A stretch of 64,000 nucleotides of DNA from JAIVJZ01 sp036386515 (GTDB lineage: Bacteria > Acidobacteriota > Blastocatellia > Pyrinomonadales > Pyrinomonadaceae), in assembly GCA_036386515.1 (NCBI GenBank), contig DASVVO010000078.1, forward strand, positions 18,577 to 82,576, read 5' to 3'. The position numbers and the translations under genes were made by a program. The notes under the pieces are model-generated. The model ran no database searches. It saw only the letters and a program-made list of their open reading frames with translations, and was not told the DNA's origin. Shown here in pieces: positions 32,307 through 40,932 of this stretch; position 1 is the first letter of the stretch; every line of letters begins with the position of its first letter.

Positions 32307-35300
32307 TATTTTTTCCTCGTTTTCAAGATAGTGGTGAATGCGTTTAGCAGGGTCAGGCGCACGGCCTCGTCCCATCTTTGATAGGCTTCGGCCACGCGGC
32401 CGAGCTTTGCCGCCTCAGGCCGCGCCGCGCGCGCGCGCTTGAGCAAGTCGCCGAGCGCCCAGCAACGGTCAACGAGTTCGACGTAGCTTTCGAGCGCGTG
32501 TTCGGCGTTCGGGGCGAGCGCGGCGGCGAAGGTTTCGGGTTCCAGGTCTTTGAGGTCGAGCTTGACGACCTCGGCGAAGATCGCCCCGAGTTCCACGCGC
32601 GAAGAATGATCGGGAAACGCTTCGAGCAAGGCGAAGCGGCACGGGTCGCGAAATTCGGGGTCGGGGCCGCGCAGCAGTTGCAGAAGTTTGGCGGGGCTGG
32701 TGGAGTCCCACTCGATGTCGATTTGAATTCCGCCTTGAAACTGGGTCGGGGTCAACCGTTCGTCGATGTTCCCCAGCAGCAATCGGATTTTACCTCCTTC
32801 GTTAAACACATACCTGAACACGACCTTGGCGACGCCGCTGATGAATTTGGTGAGTTGCGCGTTACGCTTCCTGTCGCCGCCGAGGAGCGCGGTCACCTCC
32901 GCCAGCCAGGACAGGTCGAGCTTGAGCATGGCGGGCGGCAACGCCAGCTTCGGCAGGTCTTCCGCGCTAGACCGGGGCGCGACGCCGAGCAGAGATAAAA
33001 ACATTTGCCTTCTTTCAAAAGTCGGGGTGGGATGCTTTAACAGGCTCCCGACGCTTCTCGCCATCTCTCCGGCCGCCTCGCGCGCCTCGGGCGGGAGGCG
33101 ACGCCGCGCGTCCAGCAACAAGAGTCCCATGACGATGCGCTGGAAGGTAAGCTCCACCCTTTCGGGCGCGACTCCTTTAAAAGCGACCACGCCCGCCTCC
33201 CGGCACTCCCTCAACGCCTCCGTCGCCAACGTGACGGACGCCGAACCGGGCTTCACCACCTCGGCCGGGAAGAGGATGTCGGCGAGCCGCAGGGCGGCGA
33301 TATGAGCGTTTCGCTGGGGCGGGTGAGACAGCACGAACGAACTATCCTCGGTCAGTTTGTCCCACGAAGCGGTGGCGAACAAGAGGTCTCGCTCCCACTC
33401 GCCGAAGTAGTTCTCGCCGCTTGCCCGCGGCACGCCCCACCCTTCGGTGCGTTGGGAATAAAGTTTCAACGCTCTGCCGAACTCCCGGCTGCCGACGAGA
33501 TGCACGCCCTTCTCGACATACGCTTTATCTCGCAAGCGCGGCGGCAACAGCTTGACCTCGGACACGGAGACCTCGCCCGCCGTGACGCACCTGAGCAGCG
33601 CGGCCGCCGCCGCGGGCAAGTCAACGATGTCGGCTCCGATATAGGAGTTGGCTTTGATCAGCCCGGCGTCCTCGAAGGCTTCACCGTCCTGCGGCTTCGT
33701 CACCAGCATCAGGCGGTGATAAATGCCTTCAGCCCATTCCCTCTCATCCTTCGCCGTGCTGAAGAAACTGGCCGCCGCCTGGTTGATGCGCCGCGCATTC
33801 TCGCCCTCTTGCGCGATCATCGCCTTGAGCATCGAGCGGCGCAGGTCTTTGCGGTGGAAGACCTCGTTGTCCGCGCCCCGGTAGGTGAGCCAGCCATAGG
33901 AGGCCAGGGCTTCGAGCGCGAGCCTGGCGTCGGCATCGTCGAGCGGCGGCAGGTTCAGCACGGGCGCGAGCACTTTCTGGATCAGTTCGGTCGTGACGTA
34001 GCGCAGCACCAGACCGGGATAGGCGAGCGCGCGCGCCGTTTCGTTCTCGATGCGACGCAGGACGCGCCGGTAGACGATGCCCGCGAACAGGCCGCGCGCC
34101 GCCTCGCCGCCCTCGCGGATTTCTTCCTCAAGTTCGGGGATGGCCGCCCCGTCGTCGCCCTTCACGAGTTTGGCAAGCAGCTTGAGTTCGAGCGGCCGGA
34201 GCGGCAGCACGTCGGAATGCGCCAGGCGGCTCGCCGCCGCCGGCGAGAGTTCGAGGTTGATGAGCAACTTCTCGGCGGCGGCCGGTTCCAGTTCGCCCAG
34301 ACTCAGCGTCTGCATCGCGCCGTGGCGCGTCAGGTCTTCAAGCTCCTCGTCGTACAGTCGGCCGGAGACGACGACCCGCAGCGGCGCGGGAGACACCCGA
34401 CTGGCGACCTCGGAGAGCCATTCGGTGATGCGTCCGGTGAGGTCGCGCTGCGTCACCTCTTCAAACGTGTCGAGCACGAGCAGGAAGGGACGCTCGGCCG
34501 CCCCGACCAGCTTCAACGCATCGGCGACGCCTGTCACCGTGCCGCGCAAACTGCGCTCCACGCGCACGTGATCCGAGGCGGACAACCACGCGGCTTCCGA
34601 ATTAATCTTGGCGACGCGCTCCCGCGCATTGTGTCTGAGCGTCCGCAGCCGCTCCTCGGTTTCGGGATATTGATGGCCGACCTGCCTGGTCAATTCCGTC
34701 TCCAGCCAATAGAAATCCCTCGCGTCGATGCCGGGGCGGTCGAAGTCGAGGATCACGACCGTCGCCGCGCGTCGCTCCCACATCTCGCGCGCAACCTTCG
34801 CGACCAGCGTGGACTTACCCGCGCCGCCCGCGCCCGTGAGCACCAACCCCTGCCACGAACCCGAACCGCCTTTATCTTCAGAACTGATGAAACGCTTGAG
34901 CGCGTCGTATTCAGTGTTGCGGCCGACCACTTCTTTATCCAGCAACACGTCGTAGTCGGAGAGGAAATCCGCGCGCTTGAGCAGCTTGCGCAAAACGCCC
35001 TCGTCCGGCTTCCGAATTTTCACCTCCGAAGTCGCTTCGACGGCGCACGCGAGGGCTGACATCTCTTCGCGCGTGCGCCCTTCGAGCGACACTCCCGCGC
35101 CGTCGCGCAGGAGTTCGCGCAGCAACATTCCGAGCTGATCGGTCTCGGGCAAAGGACGCTCGTCGAGGCGGCGCAGGAGCCTGTCTTCTTCGATGAGGCG
35201 GTTGAGCGCCGCTGTCCGAGCGTTTTTCGAGAGCAGCCAGCGCACTTTGCCCTCAAAGGATTCGATGACGCATTCGGGCGCGAGCCGACTGAGCGCGGTT

Positions 35301-35578
35301 TGACGCATCTCTTCATCGACCGACCCGTCGAACAGTTCGCGCGGGTCGAACCTGCCCGAGAGCGCGGCCGTCACTTCAACTTCACGGAGCAGCCTTTCCA
35401 ACGACGACGAATCCCCCCCGGCGGGGCGGGCGCGCCGGTCGGCGGCGCGCTTGAGCAGCATTTGCGACTGGGGCGCGGACACGGCCTCGTCGGCGGCTTC
35501 GGCCGCCCGGAGCTTCTTCCCCATCCGCCTTTCTATCGCGGCCGCAAACTCGATTGCGATGCTGCTTTTATCGCTCAT
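32306..35578 (-). CDS. STAND-type NTPase with C-terminal EAD1-like domain
   Basis: This gene encodes 1090 residues; the ATG two codons inside the longest frame has AAGG at five bases. Residues 1-215 form an unassigned helical head with charged segments. The P-loop module begins at VVGRNTEYDAL (218) with Walker A GAGGAGKST (249-257), Walker B FLLVLDTFEE (365-374) and RVVVSGR (sensor-type Arg). Winged-helix and helical-repeat regions follow. The last 110 residues (about 980-1062) include LLEAFPDHSSRVELG and ALESYVELVDRCWALGDLLK, closely resembling the EAD1 effector-associated domain. STAND ATPases oligomerise on sensing a trigger. It is 22 bases after the protease-NTPase gene and overlaps the nuclease gene. 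The EAD assignment is by pattern. Confidence 0.85.
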   Translation of the reverse strand: MSDKSSIAIEFAAAIERRMGKKLRAAEAADEAVSAPQSQMLLKRAADRRARPAGGDSSSLERLLREVEVTAALSGRFDPRELFDGSVDEEMRQTALSRLAPECVIESFEGKVRWLLSKNARTAALNRLIEEDRLLRRLDERPLPETDQLGMLLRELLRDGAGVSLEGRTREEMSALACAVEATSEVKIRKPDEGVLRKLLKRADFLSDYDVLLDKEVVGRNTEYDALKRFISSEDKGGSGSWQGLVLTGAGGAGKSTLVAKVAREMWERRAATVVILDFDRPGIDARDFYWLETELTRQVGHQYPETEERLRTLRHNARERVAKINSEAAWLSASDHVRVERSLRGTVTGVADALKLVGAAERPFLLVLDTFEEVTQRDLTGRITEWLSEVASRVSPAPLRVVVSGRLYDEELEDLTRHGAMQTLSLGELEPAAAEKLLINLELSPAAASRLAHSDVLPLRPLELKLLAKLVKGDDGAAIPELEEEIREGGEAARGLFAGIVYRRVLRRIENETARALAYPGLVLRYVTTELIQKVLAPVLNLPPLDDADARLALEALASYGWLTYRGADNEVFHRKDLRRSMLKAMIAQEGENARRINQAAASFFSTAKDEREWAEGIYHRLMLVTKPQDGEAFEDAGLIKANSYIGADIVDLPAAAAALLRCVTAGEVSVSEVKLLPPRLRDKAYVEKGVHLVGSREFGRALKLYSQRTEGWGVPRASGENYFGEWERDLLFATASWDKLTEDSSFVLSHPPQRNAHIAALRLADILFPAEVVKPGSASVTLATEALRECREAGVVAFKGVAPERVELTFQRIVMGLLLLDARRRLPPEAREAAGEMARSVGSLLKHPTPTFERRQMFLSLLGVAPRSSAEDLPKLALPPAMLKLDLSWLAEVTALLGGDRKRNAQLTKFISGVAKVVFRYVFNEGGKIRLLLGNIDERLTPTQFQGGIQIDIEWDSTSPAKLLQLLRGPDPEFRDPCRFALLEAFPDHSSRVELGAIFAEVVKLDLKDLEPETFAAALAPNAEHALESYVELVDRCWALGDLLKRARAARPEAAKLGRVAEAYQRWDEAVRLTLLNAFTTILKTRKK

Positions 35579-35605
35579 GCACACCTTTCGTCTTCGTGGT
35601 CGGAG

Positions 35606-37471
35606 CTACTCGTCGTCGTCGAGATGAGCGATGACCACCTTCATCACCTCATCGACGAGCAGCTCCATCGCCTTTTCAGGGTTTTGCCGAAGCTCTCGCT
35701 CATACTCTGATAACACAAGTCTGGACATCGCCACGGGGGCGAGCGGCAGGTTTCTCTCCGCCCGCAAACGCTCGAAGTATTTTTGGATGTCTTCGCGCCT
35801 GATGGTCGTGACGAGGTGGGTCTTCGTGACCTCCCTGAGCGACCGCGGCACGTCCGCCCGCATGCCGTCGAGCACGATGCGCAGCCAATCGACTTTGAGC
35901 GCCTGTTCGTATAACAGAAAGAGCAGTTCCGAGGCATCTTTCTCCTTGATCTCGGAGTGGTTCAATTCGGTGAACAGGAGCCAGACGAGACGACCCTGGC
36001 GCGCCTTTTCCAGCGCGCCTAACACCTTGTCCACGACCTCGTCTTTGAGCCAGGCGGAGCCGGTCGTGTCGGCGTCGTCAGGTTCGACGAGGGGCGGCAG
36101 GGTGGTTCCGGCGGCCTTGCAGATCGTGTCGGCTAACTGTCGGGCGTCGAGCTTGGAGATGGCGTCGGCCTTGAGCGTCAACTTGAGGTGGCCGCCGTCG
36201 GAGAGCATGGCCGATAGGAGTTGCACCAAAAAAGTCTTGCCGCTGCCCGGCGTGCCGCCGATGACCAACACTTTGGGCGTCCCGGCCACGGCCGCCCGCC
36301 AGACCAGTTTTTGAAAGGTTTCGGTGCCGATCACCGGCTCATTGTTTTTCGCTTCGCCGAGACTCCACATCGGATTCTCCTCCGGGTCGAGCGGCGGCAA
36401 CCCTTCGGAATTGGCGTTGATATGTTCGATCACGCGCAGGACGGGGACGCCCCGGTTGGTCACACGCCCGTCGCCGGTCGCGCCCGTCCACACGCCCTGA
36501 TGAAATCCGAACAGCATGAAGCTCTTATCGAAGCACGGGCCGCCCGATGAGCCGTGGTTGGTATTGGCGTAATGCAGGAAGCGCAGCTTGGGAATGACGG
36601 CCGGTTCGGGCGGGTCTAGATCGGTGATGAAGTTCTGATCGACTTTGAGCGGCTGCATGGCGGGATGCTGAAAGAGGAAGATGCCCTCGTTCGCGCGGGG
36701 CACGACGGAGCGCGCATCGAGCGATGCCCAGCGGCGCGTCAACCCCGGAGCCGCCTTCAGTTTGATAACCGCATAGTCCCAGTAACCTTGCAACTGCGCG
36801 TGGTCGTCCGGCAGTTGCCCCGACAACTCCGACGGGTGACAGGCGGAGAAGAGGAAACACCAGTCTTCATGCGTCTCCACGATTTGCGGGTCGGGCTGCT
36901 GGAGCGTCCCGCTGATGAGTGCGAGAAAGTCGTCGAACGCGACCTGTAGCCGCCTGCTGCCGTTCGGAGCCAGCACCCATTCGCCGTCCGCCCCCGGCGT
37001 GAACAGGGCTTTGACGACGTGCCAGGCCGTGAGCACGAGATGCGGCCCGATCAGGATGCCGGTGCCGCTGGCAACCCCGTCCACGATGATCTTTCCCGTC
37101 CAGCGGATGCCGTCGCCATAACCTTTATAGACGATGTCGGGATTAGAGTAGCCGTTGGCGAGGTTGGTCATCGCCTGCAAGGCCGCGCCGCCGACCCCGG
37201 CGTGAGATTCGGCGATGGCGCGCGTGAGACTCCCGTTCTGGAGGTTCGCTTCGATGATGAGATTGACGAGCGTGTCGAACCAGCCTTGCGCCTGGGCGTA
37301 GCGCAAGGCCGTCTCGTAGGCGGCTCTGTCAGGCAGAGAGAGGGCGATGGCCTCGAAGTTCTTGCGGTCGTAGGCTCCGATGCCGACCTGCGCCTGCGCC
37401 TGCAAAAACAGTCTGCCGAACTCTTCGCGCGTGGTCTTCAGCGCATCGAGAATTGTTTGGATTGCGACCAC
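35606..37471 (-). CDS. EAD-like / trypsin-like protease / P-loop NTPase fusion
   Basis: The product has 621 residues from a GTG with GGAG eight bases upstream. Residues 1-88 resemble an effector-associated death-like domain (FEAIALSLPDRAAYETALRY, GWFDTLVNLIIEANLQNG). Residues 115-350 are a trypsin-like protease with an intact triad: His151 (LTAWHVV), Asp232 (YWDYAVIKL) and Ser309 (NHGSSGGPCF). From about 375 comes a P-loop ATPase with Walker A GTPGSGKT (406-413) and a Walker B-like region (LVWLLFTEL). No signal peptide is present. The EAD could bind the EAD of the downstream STAND protein, bringing protease and sensor together. Domain calls are firm for protease and P-loop, moderate for the EAD. 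Confidence 0.88.
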   Translation of the reverse strand: MVAIQTILDALKTTREEFGRLFLQAQAQVGIGAYDRKNFEAIALSLPDRAAYETALRYAQAQGWFDTLVNLIIEANLQNGSLTRAIAESHAGVGGAALQAMTNLANGYSNPDIVYKGYGDGIRWTGKIIVDGVASGTGILIGPHLVLTAWHVVKALFTPGADGEWVLAPNGSRRLQVAFDDFLALISGTLQQPDPQIVETHEDWCFLFSACHPSELSGQLPDDHAQLQGYWDYAVIKLKAAPGLTRRWASLDARSVVPRANEGIFLFQHPAMQPLKVDQNFITDLDPPEPAVIPKLRFLHYANTNHGSSGGPCFDKSFMLFGFHQGVWTGATGDGRVTNRGVPVLRVIEHINANSEGLPPLDPEENPMWSLGEAKNNEPVIGTETFQKLVWRAAVAGTPKVLVIGGTPGSGKTFLVQLLSAMLSDGGHLKLTLKADAISKLDARQLADTICKAAGTTLPPLVEPDDADTTGSAWLKDEVVDKVLGALEKARQGRLVWLLFTELNHSEIKEKDASELLFLLYEQALKVDWLRIVLDGMRADVPRSLREVTKTHLVTTIRREDIQKYFERLRAERNLPLAPVAMSRLVLSEYERELRQNPEKAMELLVDEVMKVVIAHLDDDE

Positions 37472-37498
37472 CTGATTTACTCCGGCTGCCCCGACCCG

Positions 37499-38752
37499 CT
37501 AATGACCCGGCTGCTGCCTCGCGCTAACCCGATCGACGAACCGCACGCCTCGCTCGCGCAAGTGCTGGCGCAACGTGGTATCCGAGCGGCCGTCGGTTTC
37601 ATCCAGGACGAGGCCGAGGACGTGCCCCCAATTCTCGCGCGGGTCGCCGCGCCGCCCGCCATAATGCAGCCCCGCCGCCGCATGCTCGCGCCCCACCACC
37701 AGCAGGACGGAACCCGAGTTGCCGCCGAGCGTCGTGGCGTCGTGGGCGAACGTCCAGGTATGCACCTTGACCTGCGGTTTAATCACCAGCCCCGGCGCGA
37801 GCCGCTTGTAGCCGAAGGTCGTCTGAAAAAGTTGTTCGAGCAGCGTGGGCGCGTAGAGGCCGACGCCGGGATTGGCCGGGTAGCCGAGCGTGAACAGAGA
37901 GAGATCGGGCTTCGCCCAGTCGCCCGCGACATCGAGCGATAGAGTGGCGCGCGGTCGCTCGTCGGCCGCGGCCGGTTCGAGTTCGATGAGAGCCAGGTCG
38001 AGTTTGGTGTGTTCCACGAGAGCGGTTTCGAGGATGGTCTTCGCACCGGCGAAGACCACGCTGCGCAAAGCCCGCCGGCCGACCGACTCGCGCGCGCGAA
38101 ACTCGTGGCCGAAATCTATCGCCGCGCCTTCGGTGAGAGTCCAGACGCCCTCGTCGTTGCGGCGGCCGATGGCTTGGAGCACGTGGCGATTGGTGACGAT
38201 GAGGTTGTCCTGAATCAGAAAGCCCGTGCCCTCGAAGCCCTGCGGCGCGGAGGGACTGTCGATCCGCCCCACGCACGAAATCGCATCGCGCAGCATGTTG
38301 GAACTCCCGTCGAGCGCGTCAGCCCAAGCCCCGACGGGACTGGTCGAGCGGTCTACGTCGCCGTTGCGAACCATGAACGAAGGGCGCGAGCCGTCGGTAC
38401 GGATGATGGCCTCAAGGCTGTCGAGCAGGTTGCGCCGCCTGCCGAGCAGTTGTTCGTCTTCATCGCGCAGCACGCGCAACGCCTCGTCGGCATCGGTGAC
38501 GATTTTCTCCGCGATGTCGTGGAGTTCGGCCGTGCCGCCGAGGTGCTGGTCGATGATGCGTTTGAGTTGCGTCCTCGTTTCGTCGAGACGGTCTTTGATG
38601 CCGCCGTTCGATAGGTCGGGTTCGGCGGCGGCATCCCCGGCGCCTTCGGGGCCGCCCCCCGCAGGCGTGCCCTGTCTCAGGAGTTTTTTGTAGTGGCCGC
38701 TGAGGTCGCTCGGCGTTTCGGGCTGCTCGTCAGCCCCCGGAGGTGTTTGCAT
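37499..38752 (-). CDS. intracellular trypsin-like serine protease with coiled-coil N terminus
   Basis: This gene encodes 417 residues from the ATG that has AGGAG seven bases upstream. Residues 1-130 are charged and partly coiled coil (KDRLDETRTQLKRIIDQH, DEDEQLLGRRRNLLDSLEAI). Residues 155-400 are a trypsin-like fold with triad His190 (IVTNRHVL), Asp252 (TKLDLALIEL) and Ser346 (LGGNSGSV). No signal peptide or PDZ domain is present, so it is not a periplasmic DegP. It heads the conflict operon, 27 bases before the protease-NTPase fusion. Its target may be one of the downstream effectors (nuclease or tyrosinase), which is inference. Confidence 0.9.
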   Translation of the reverse strand: MQTPPGADEQPETPSDLSGHYKKLLRQGTPAGGGPEGAGDAAAEPDLSNGGIKDRLDETRTQLKRIIDQHLGGTAELHDIAEKIVTDADEALRVLRDEDEQLLGRRRNLLDSLEAIIRTDGSRPSFMVRNGDVDRSTSPVGAWADALDGSSNMLRDAISCVGRIDSPSAPQGFEGTGFLIQDNLIVTNRHVLQAIGRRNDEGVWTLTEGAAIDFGHEFRARESVGRRALRSVVFAGAKTILETALVEHTKLDLALIELEPAAADERPRATLSLDVAGDWAKPDLSLFTLGYPANPGVGLYAPTLLEQLFQTTFGYKRLAPGLVIKPQVKVHTWTFAHDATTLGGNSGSVLLVVGREHAAAGLHYGGRRGDPRENWGHVLGLVLDETDGRSDTTLRQHLRERGVRFVDRVSARQQPGH

Positions 38753-39120
38753 CTGAAGACTCCTATCCGCATACATCTCGACGAGTCAATCGGATAAATC
38801 AAGCATTTAACCGTTCATGCTCCTCGAAGAAGTTTGTCCAACGCCGCAATGTGGACGGGCGGCGGCGTCAAAGCTCCGCGACGCCTTCGCGCGGCATTCA
38901 GGCTCTCGGAACCACATCACAAAGCAAGCTGCAATCAGATTGAAGACCCAACGAGGTATTGTTTGAAGTGAGACTGACGAAGACCCGCCCGGCGTCAGCT
39001 TATGAGTTATAGCTTCATGCGAAGCTGCTGAAGTAGCCTGTAAACTCGCGCAGCGTAAACCTAAATTCCAGTTCTGTCAACAATTTCCCAAGCCGATCGT
39101 TTATTACTTTTGCCGCGCCC
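38753..39120. other. leader of the protease/STAND/nuclease operon
   Basis: No gene is seen. On the minus strand TTGACA (39075-39080) and TACGCT (39052-39057) form a 17-bp-spaced promoter candidate with a good -35 and moderate -10. A small hairpin AGCTTC-atgc-GAAGCT lies at 39011-39026. If this promoter is used, the leader is about 290 bases long, leaving room for leader-based control. No riboswitch family is recognised. Confidence 0.45.
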
Positions 39121-40698
39121 TCAGCCGGGCGAAAAATCGCCTACGAGATCGCGGCGCACCCCGGCGCGCCGCAGCACGCGCACGCACGCGCGCCAATCCT
39201 CATTCAAATCAAAGCGGTACATTTCGATGGCGGGTGAGATCAGGCGCGTGAGCAGGTCGAAGTGGCGATGGAAGCGCAGAAAGGGCGCGACGAGATAGAC
39301 GAGCGGCGGCTCATCCGCGATGTGCGCGTCGCCGAAGAGGCGCGTGCGCGTGAGGTCGCCGCGTCGCCGGTGCGCTTCGACGCGCTGCCAGTAGTGCGCG
39401 CCTTGCAGCGGCAGCGCGGCGTCTTCCGAAACTTTCAGTTCGATGACGACGAGCCGCCCGTCGCGGCGCAGGGCGAGCAGATCGACGGGACGCGCCGACG
39501 CCGCGCCGCCGACGCCGTGCGCCGGGGTGCGAAACTGCGCGTAGAGCGGGGCGAGACGCAGGCCGGGGTCGAGCCGCGTGATGTCGCGCCGGAGGAGAGA
39601 TTCGAGCCACGCTTCCGGCGCGGAGGCATAGAAGGCGTGGCGATGATCGACGGCCGCGGCGCGGCGATGCTCGCGCAGTTCGTCTATCAGTTTCGAGAAT
39701 TGCGGCAGGTTGTCGTCCGCCAGTAAAACTCTCGGCGCGCGTCCCACGCCGAACCACACGCGCTCATGGCTCATCCAGCGTCGAATGCGCGCGAAACTCA
39801 GGCCGTGGAAACGCAGCGTCTCGCCGTGGCGCGCACGCACGGCGTCGATCGCCTCGGGCGCGAGCGCGACGATGCGCGCGGCCGTCTCGCTCAACTCCGC
39901 GCGCGGCGGACGACGAAAGCGCGGCGCGGCGGCGAGAGTTTGGGCGAGCGAAAGCGGCGCGATGCGCGTCAAGTTTCGCCAACCTTCGTCCGTCTCGAAC
40001 AACTCGATCTCGCGCCGCACAGCTTCGCCCAACAAGGCCAGCCGCGCGGCAATCGCGTCCTTCAAGTCGGGCGAGACGACGAGCCACAACCGGGGCGCGC
40101 CCGCGCCGCGATGCGACTTAACCACCTCACGCCTCCACCACAGCACAGCCGACGCCAGGCAGGCATCCGCCTCATGCGCCGCGAGAGGGACGACCGCGCC
40201 CGTCACGGCGACGCGCTCGCGCCCCACGCGCAGAGCGATCCGCGCGTAACGCCCCGGCTCGGAACGACGCGCGCCCGCGCTCAAACTCGCGCGCTCGACT
40301 CTCGCGTTCCCCGTCGCCTCGCACACGAGCGCGGCCAAACGCTCGCATGCCGCGCGTCGCGCCGCCTTGAGCGTCTCCACGCCCTCGCGCACGGAGGCGC
40401 GCGGCACGAGTTCCAACGTCGCGCGCTCCGCGCCCATCCGGCGCGTCGCGTCGAGGCGCAGCCGTTCTCCCGCCCAGTCCCAACCGGCCACGCGCCACAC
40501 GCGCGCCAGTCCGCGCTCGTTCCGGTAAGAGAAGTACAGCGCGCCGTGACTGGACATCAACTCCCACTCGCCTCTGCCGAGCGGCACGCCCGCGCCCTCG
40601 CGCGTCTCGGCGCAGAACCACTCGACGCGCGCCTCAAGTATTTCCGCGAGGCGACGGCGCGCCTCCTCTCTGTCATCTAAGCTAGTGAGGACGTTCAT
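39121..40698 (-). CDS. PD-(D/E)XK nuclease-fold protein
   Basis: This gene encodes 525 residues from an ATG at 40698 without a strong ribosome site. The first 350 residues are unassigned. The C-terminal region has a full PD-(D/E)XK signature: Glu366 (EAWLESLLRR), Asp406 (RPVDLLAL), Glu420-x-Lys422 (LVVIELKVSED) and Gln432 (LQGAHYWQRV). This is the active-site order of restriction- and Holliday-type nucleases. It is upstream of, and on the same strand as, the conflict operon, separated by 368 bases, so it could belong to the same defence neighbourhood. It has no methylase or helicase partner in the window. Whether it cuts DNA is unproven. Confidence 0.75.
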   Translation of the reverse strand: MNVLTSLDDREEARRRLAEILEARVEWFCAETREGAGVPLGRGEWELMSSHGALYFSYRNERGLARVWRVAGWDWAGERLRLDATRRMGAERATLELVPRASVREGVETLKAARRAACERLAALVCEATGNARVERASLSAGARRSEPGRYARIALRVGRERVAVTGAVVPLAAHEADACLASAVLWWRREVVKSHRGAGAPRLWLVVSPDLKDAIAARLALLGEAVRREIELFETDEGWRNLTRIAPLSLAQTLAAAPRFRRPPRAELSETAARIVALAPEAIDAVRARHGETLRFHGLSFARIRRWMSHERVWFGVGRAPRVLLADDNLPQFSKLIDELREHRRAAAVDHRHAFYASAPEAWLESLLRRDITRLDPGLRLAPLYAQFRTPAHGVGGAASARPVDLLALRRDGRLVVIELKVSEDAALPLQGAHYWQRVEAHRRRGDLTRTRLFGDAHIADEPPLVYLVAPFLRFHRHFDLLTRLISPAIEMYRFDLNEDWRACVRVLRRAGVRRDLVGDFSPG

Positions 40699-40932
40699 CA
40701 AACTAAGGCCGCGACCACGGCGCGGCTCGACTGTGAGATGCGGGATTCCCTTGCGACTTGACGGTCGTATCGCCCGCGCGCCTCCGGCGTGCGAACCCTT
40801 TCTCTCACCGGCGGGAGGTCGCACCGGAAGGCGCGTGGGTTTCGCGTAGCGGCGCGCCGTTTTGGAATCTACCCGGAGGACAAGCTATTATCTTGTCACT
40901 TGTCGGCGAATCTTAATTCAGCGAGTGAAGCA

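Noticed and set aside
33302..35059. 585-codon plus-strand frame within the STAND gene
   Set aside because: It is antisense to the Walker A/B-containing STAND protein and is an Arg/Gln-rich shadow.
37499..38752. Trypsin-like protease as periplasmic DegP/HtrA
   Set aside because: It has no signal peptide and no PDZ domain; a coiled-coil head and conflict-type neighbours are present.
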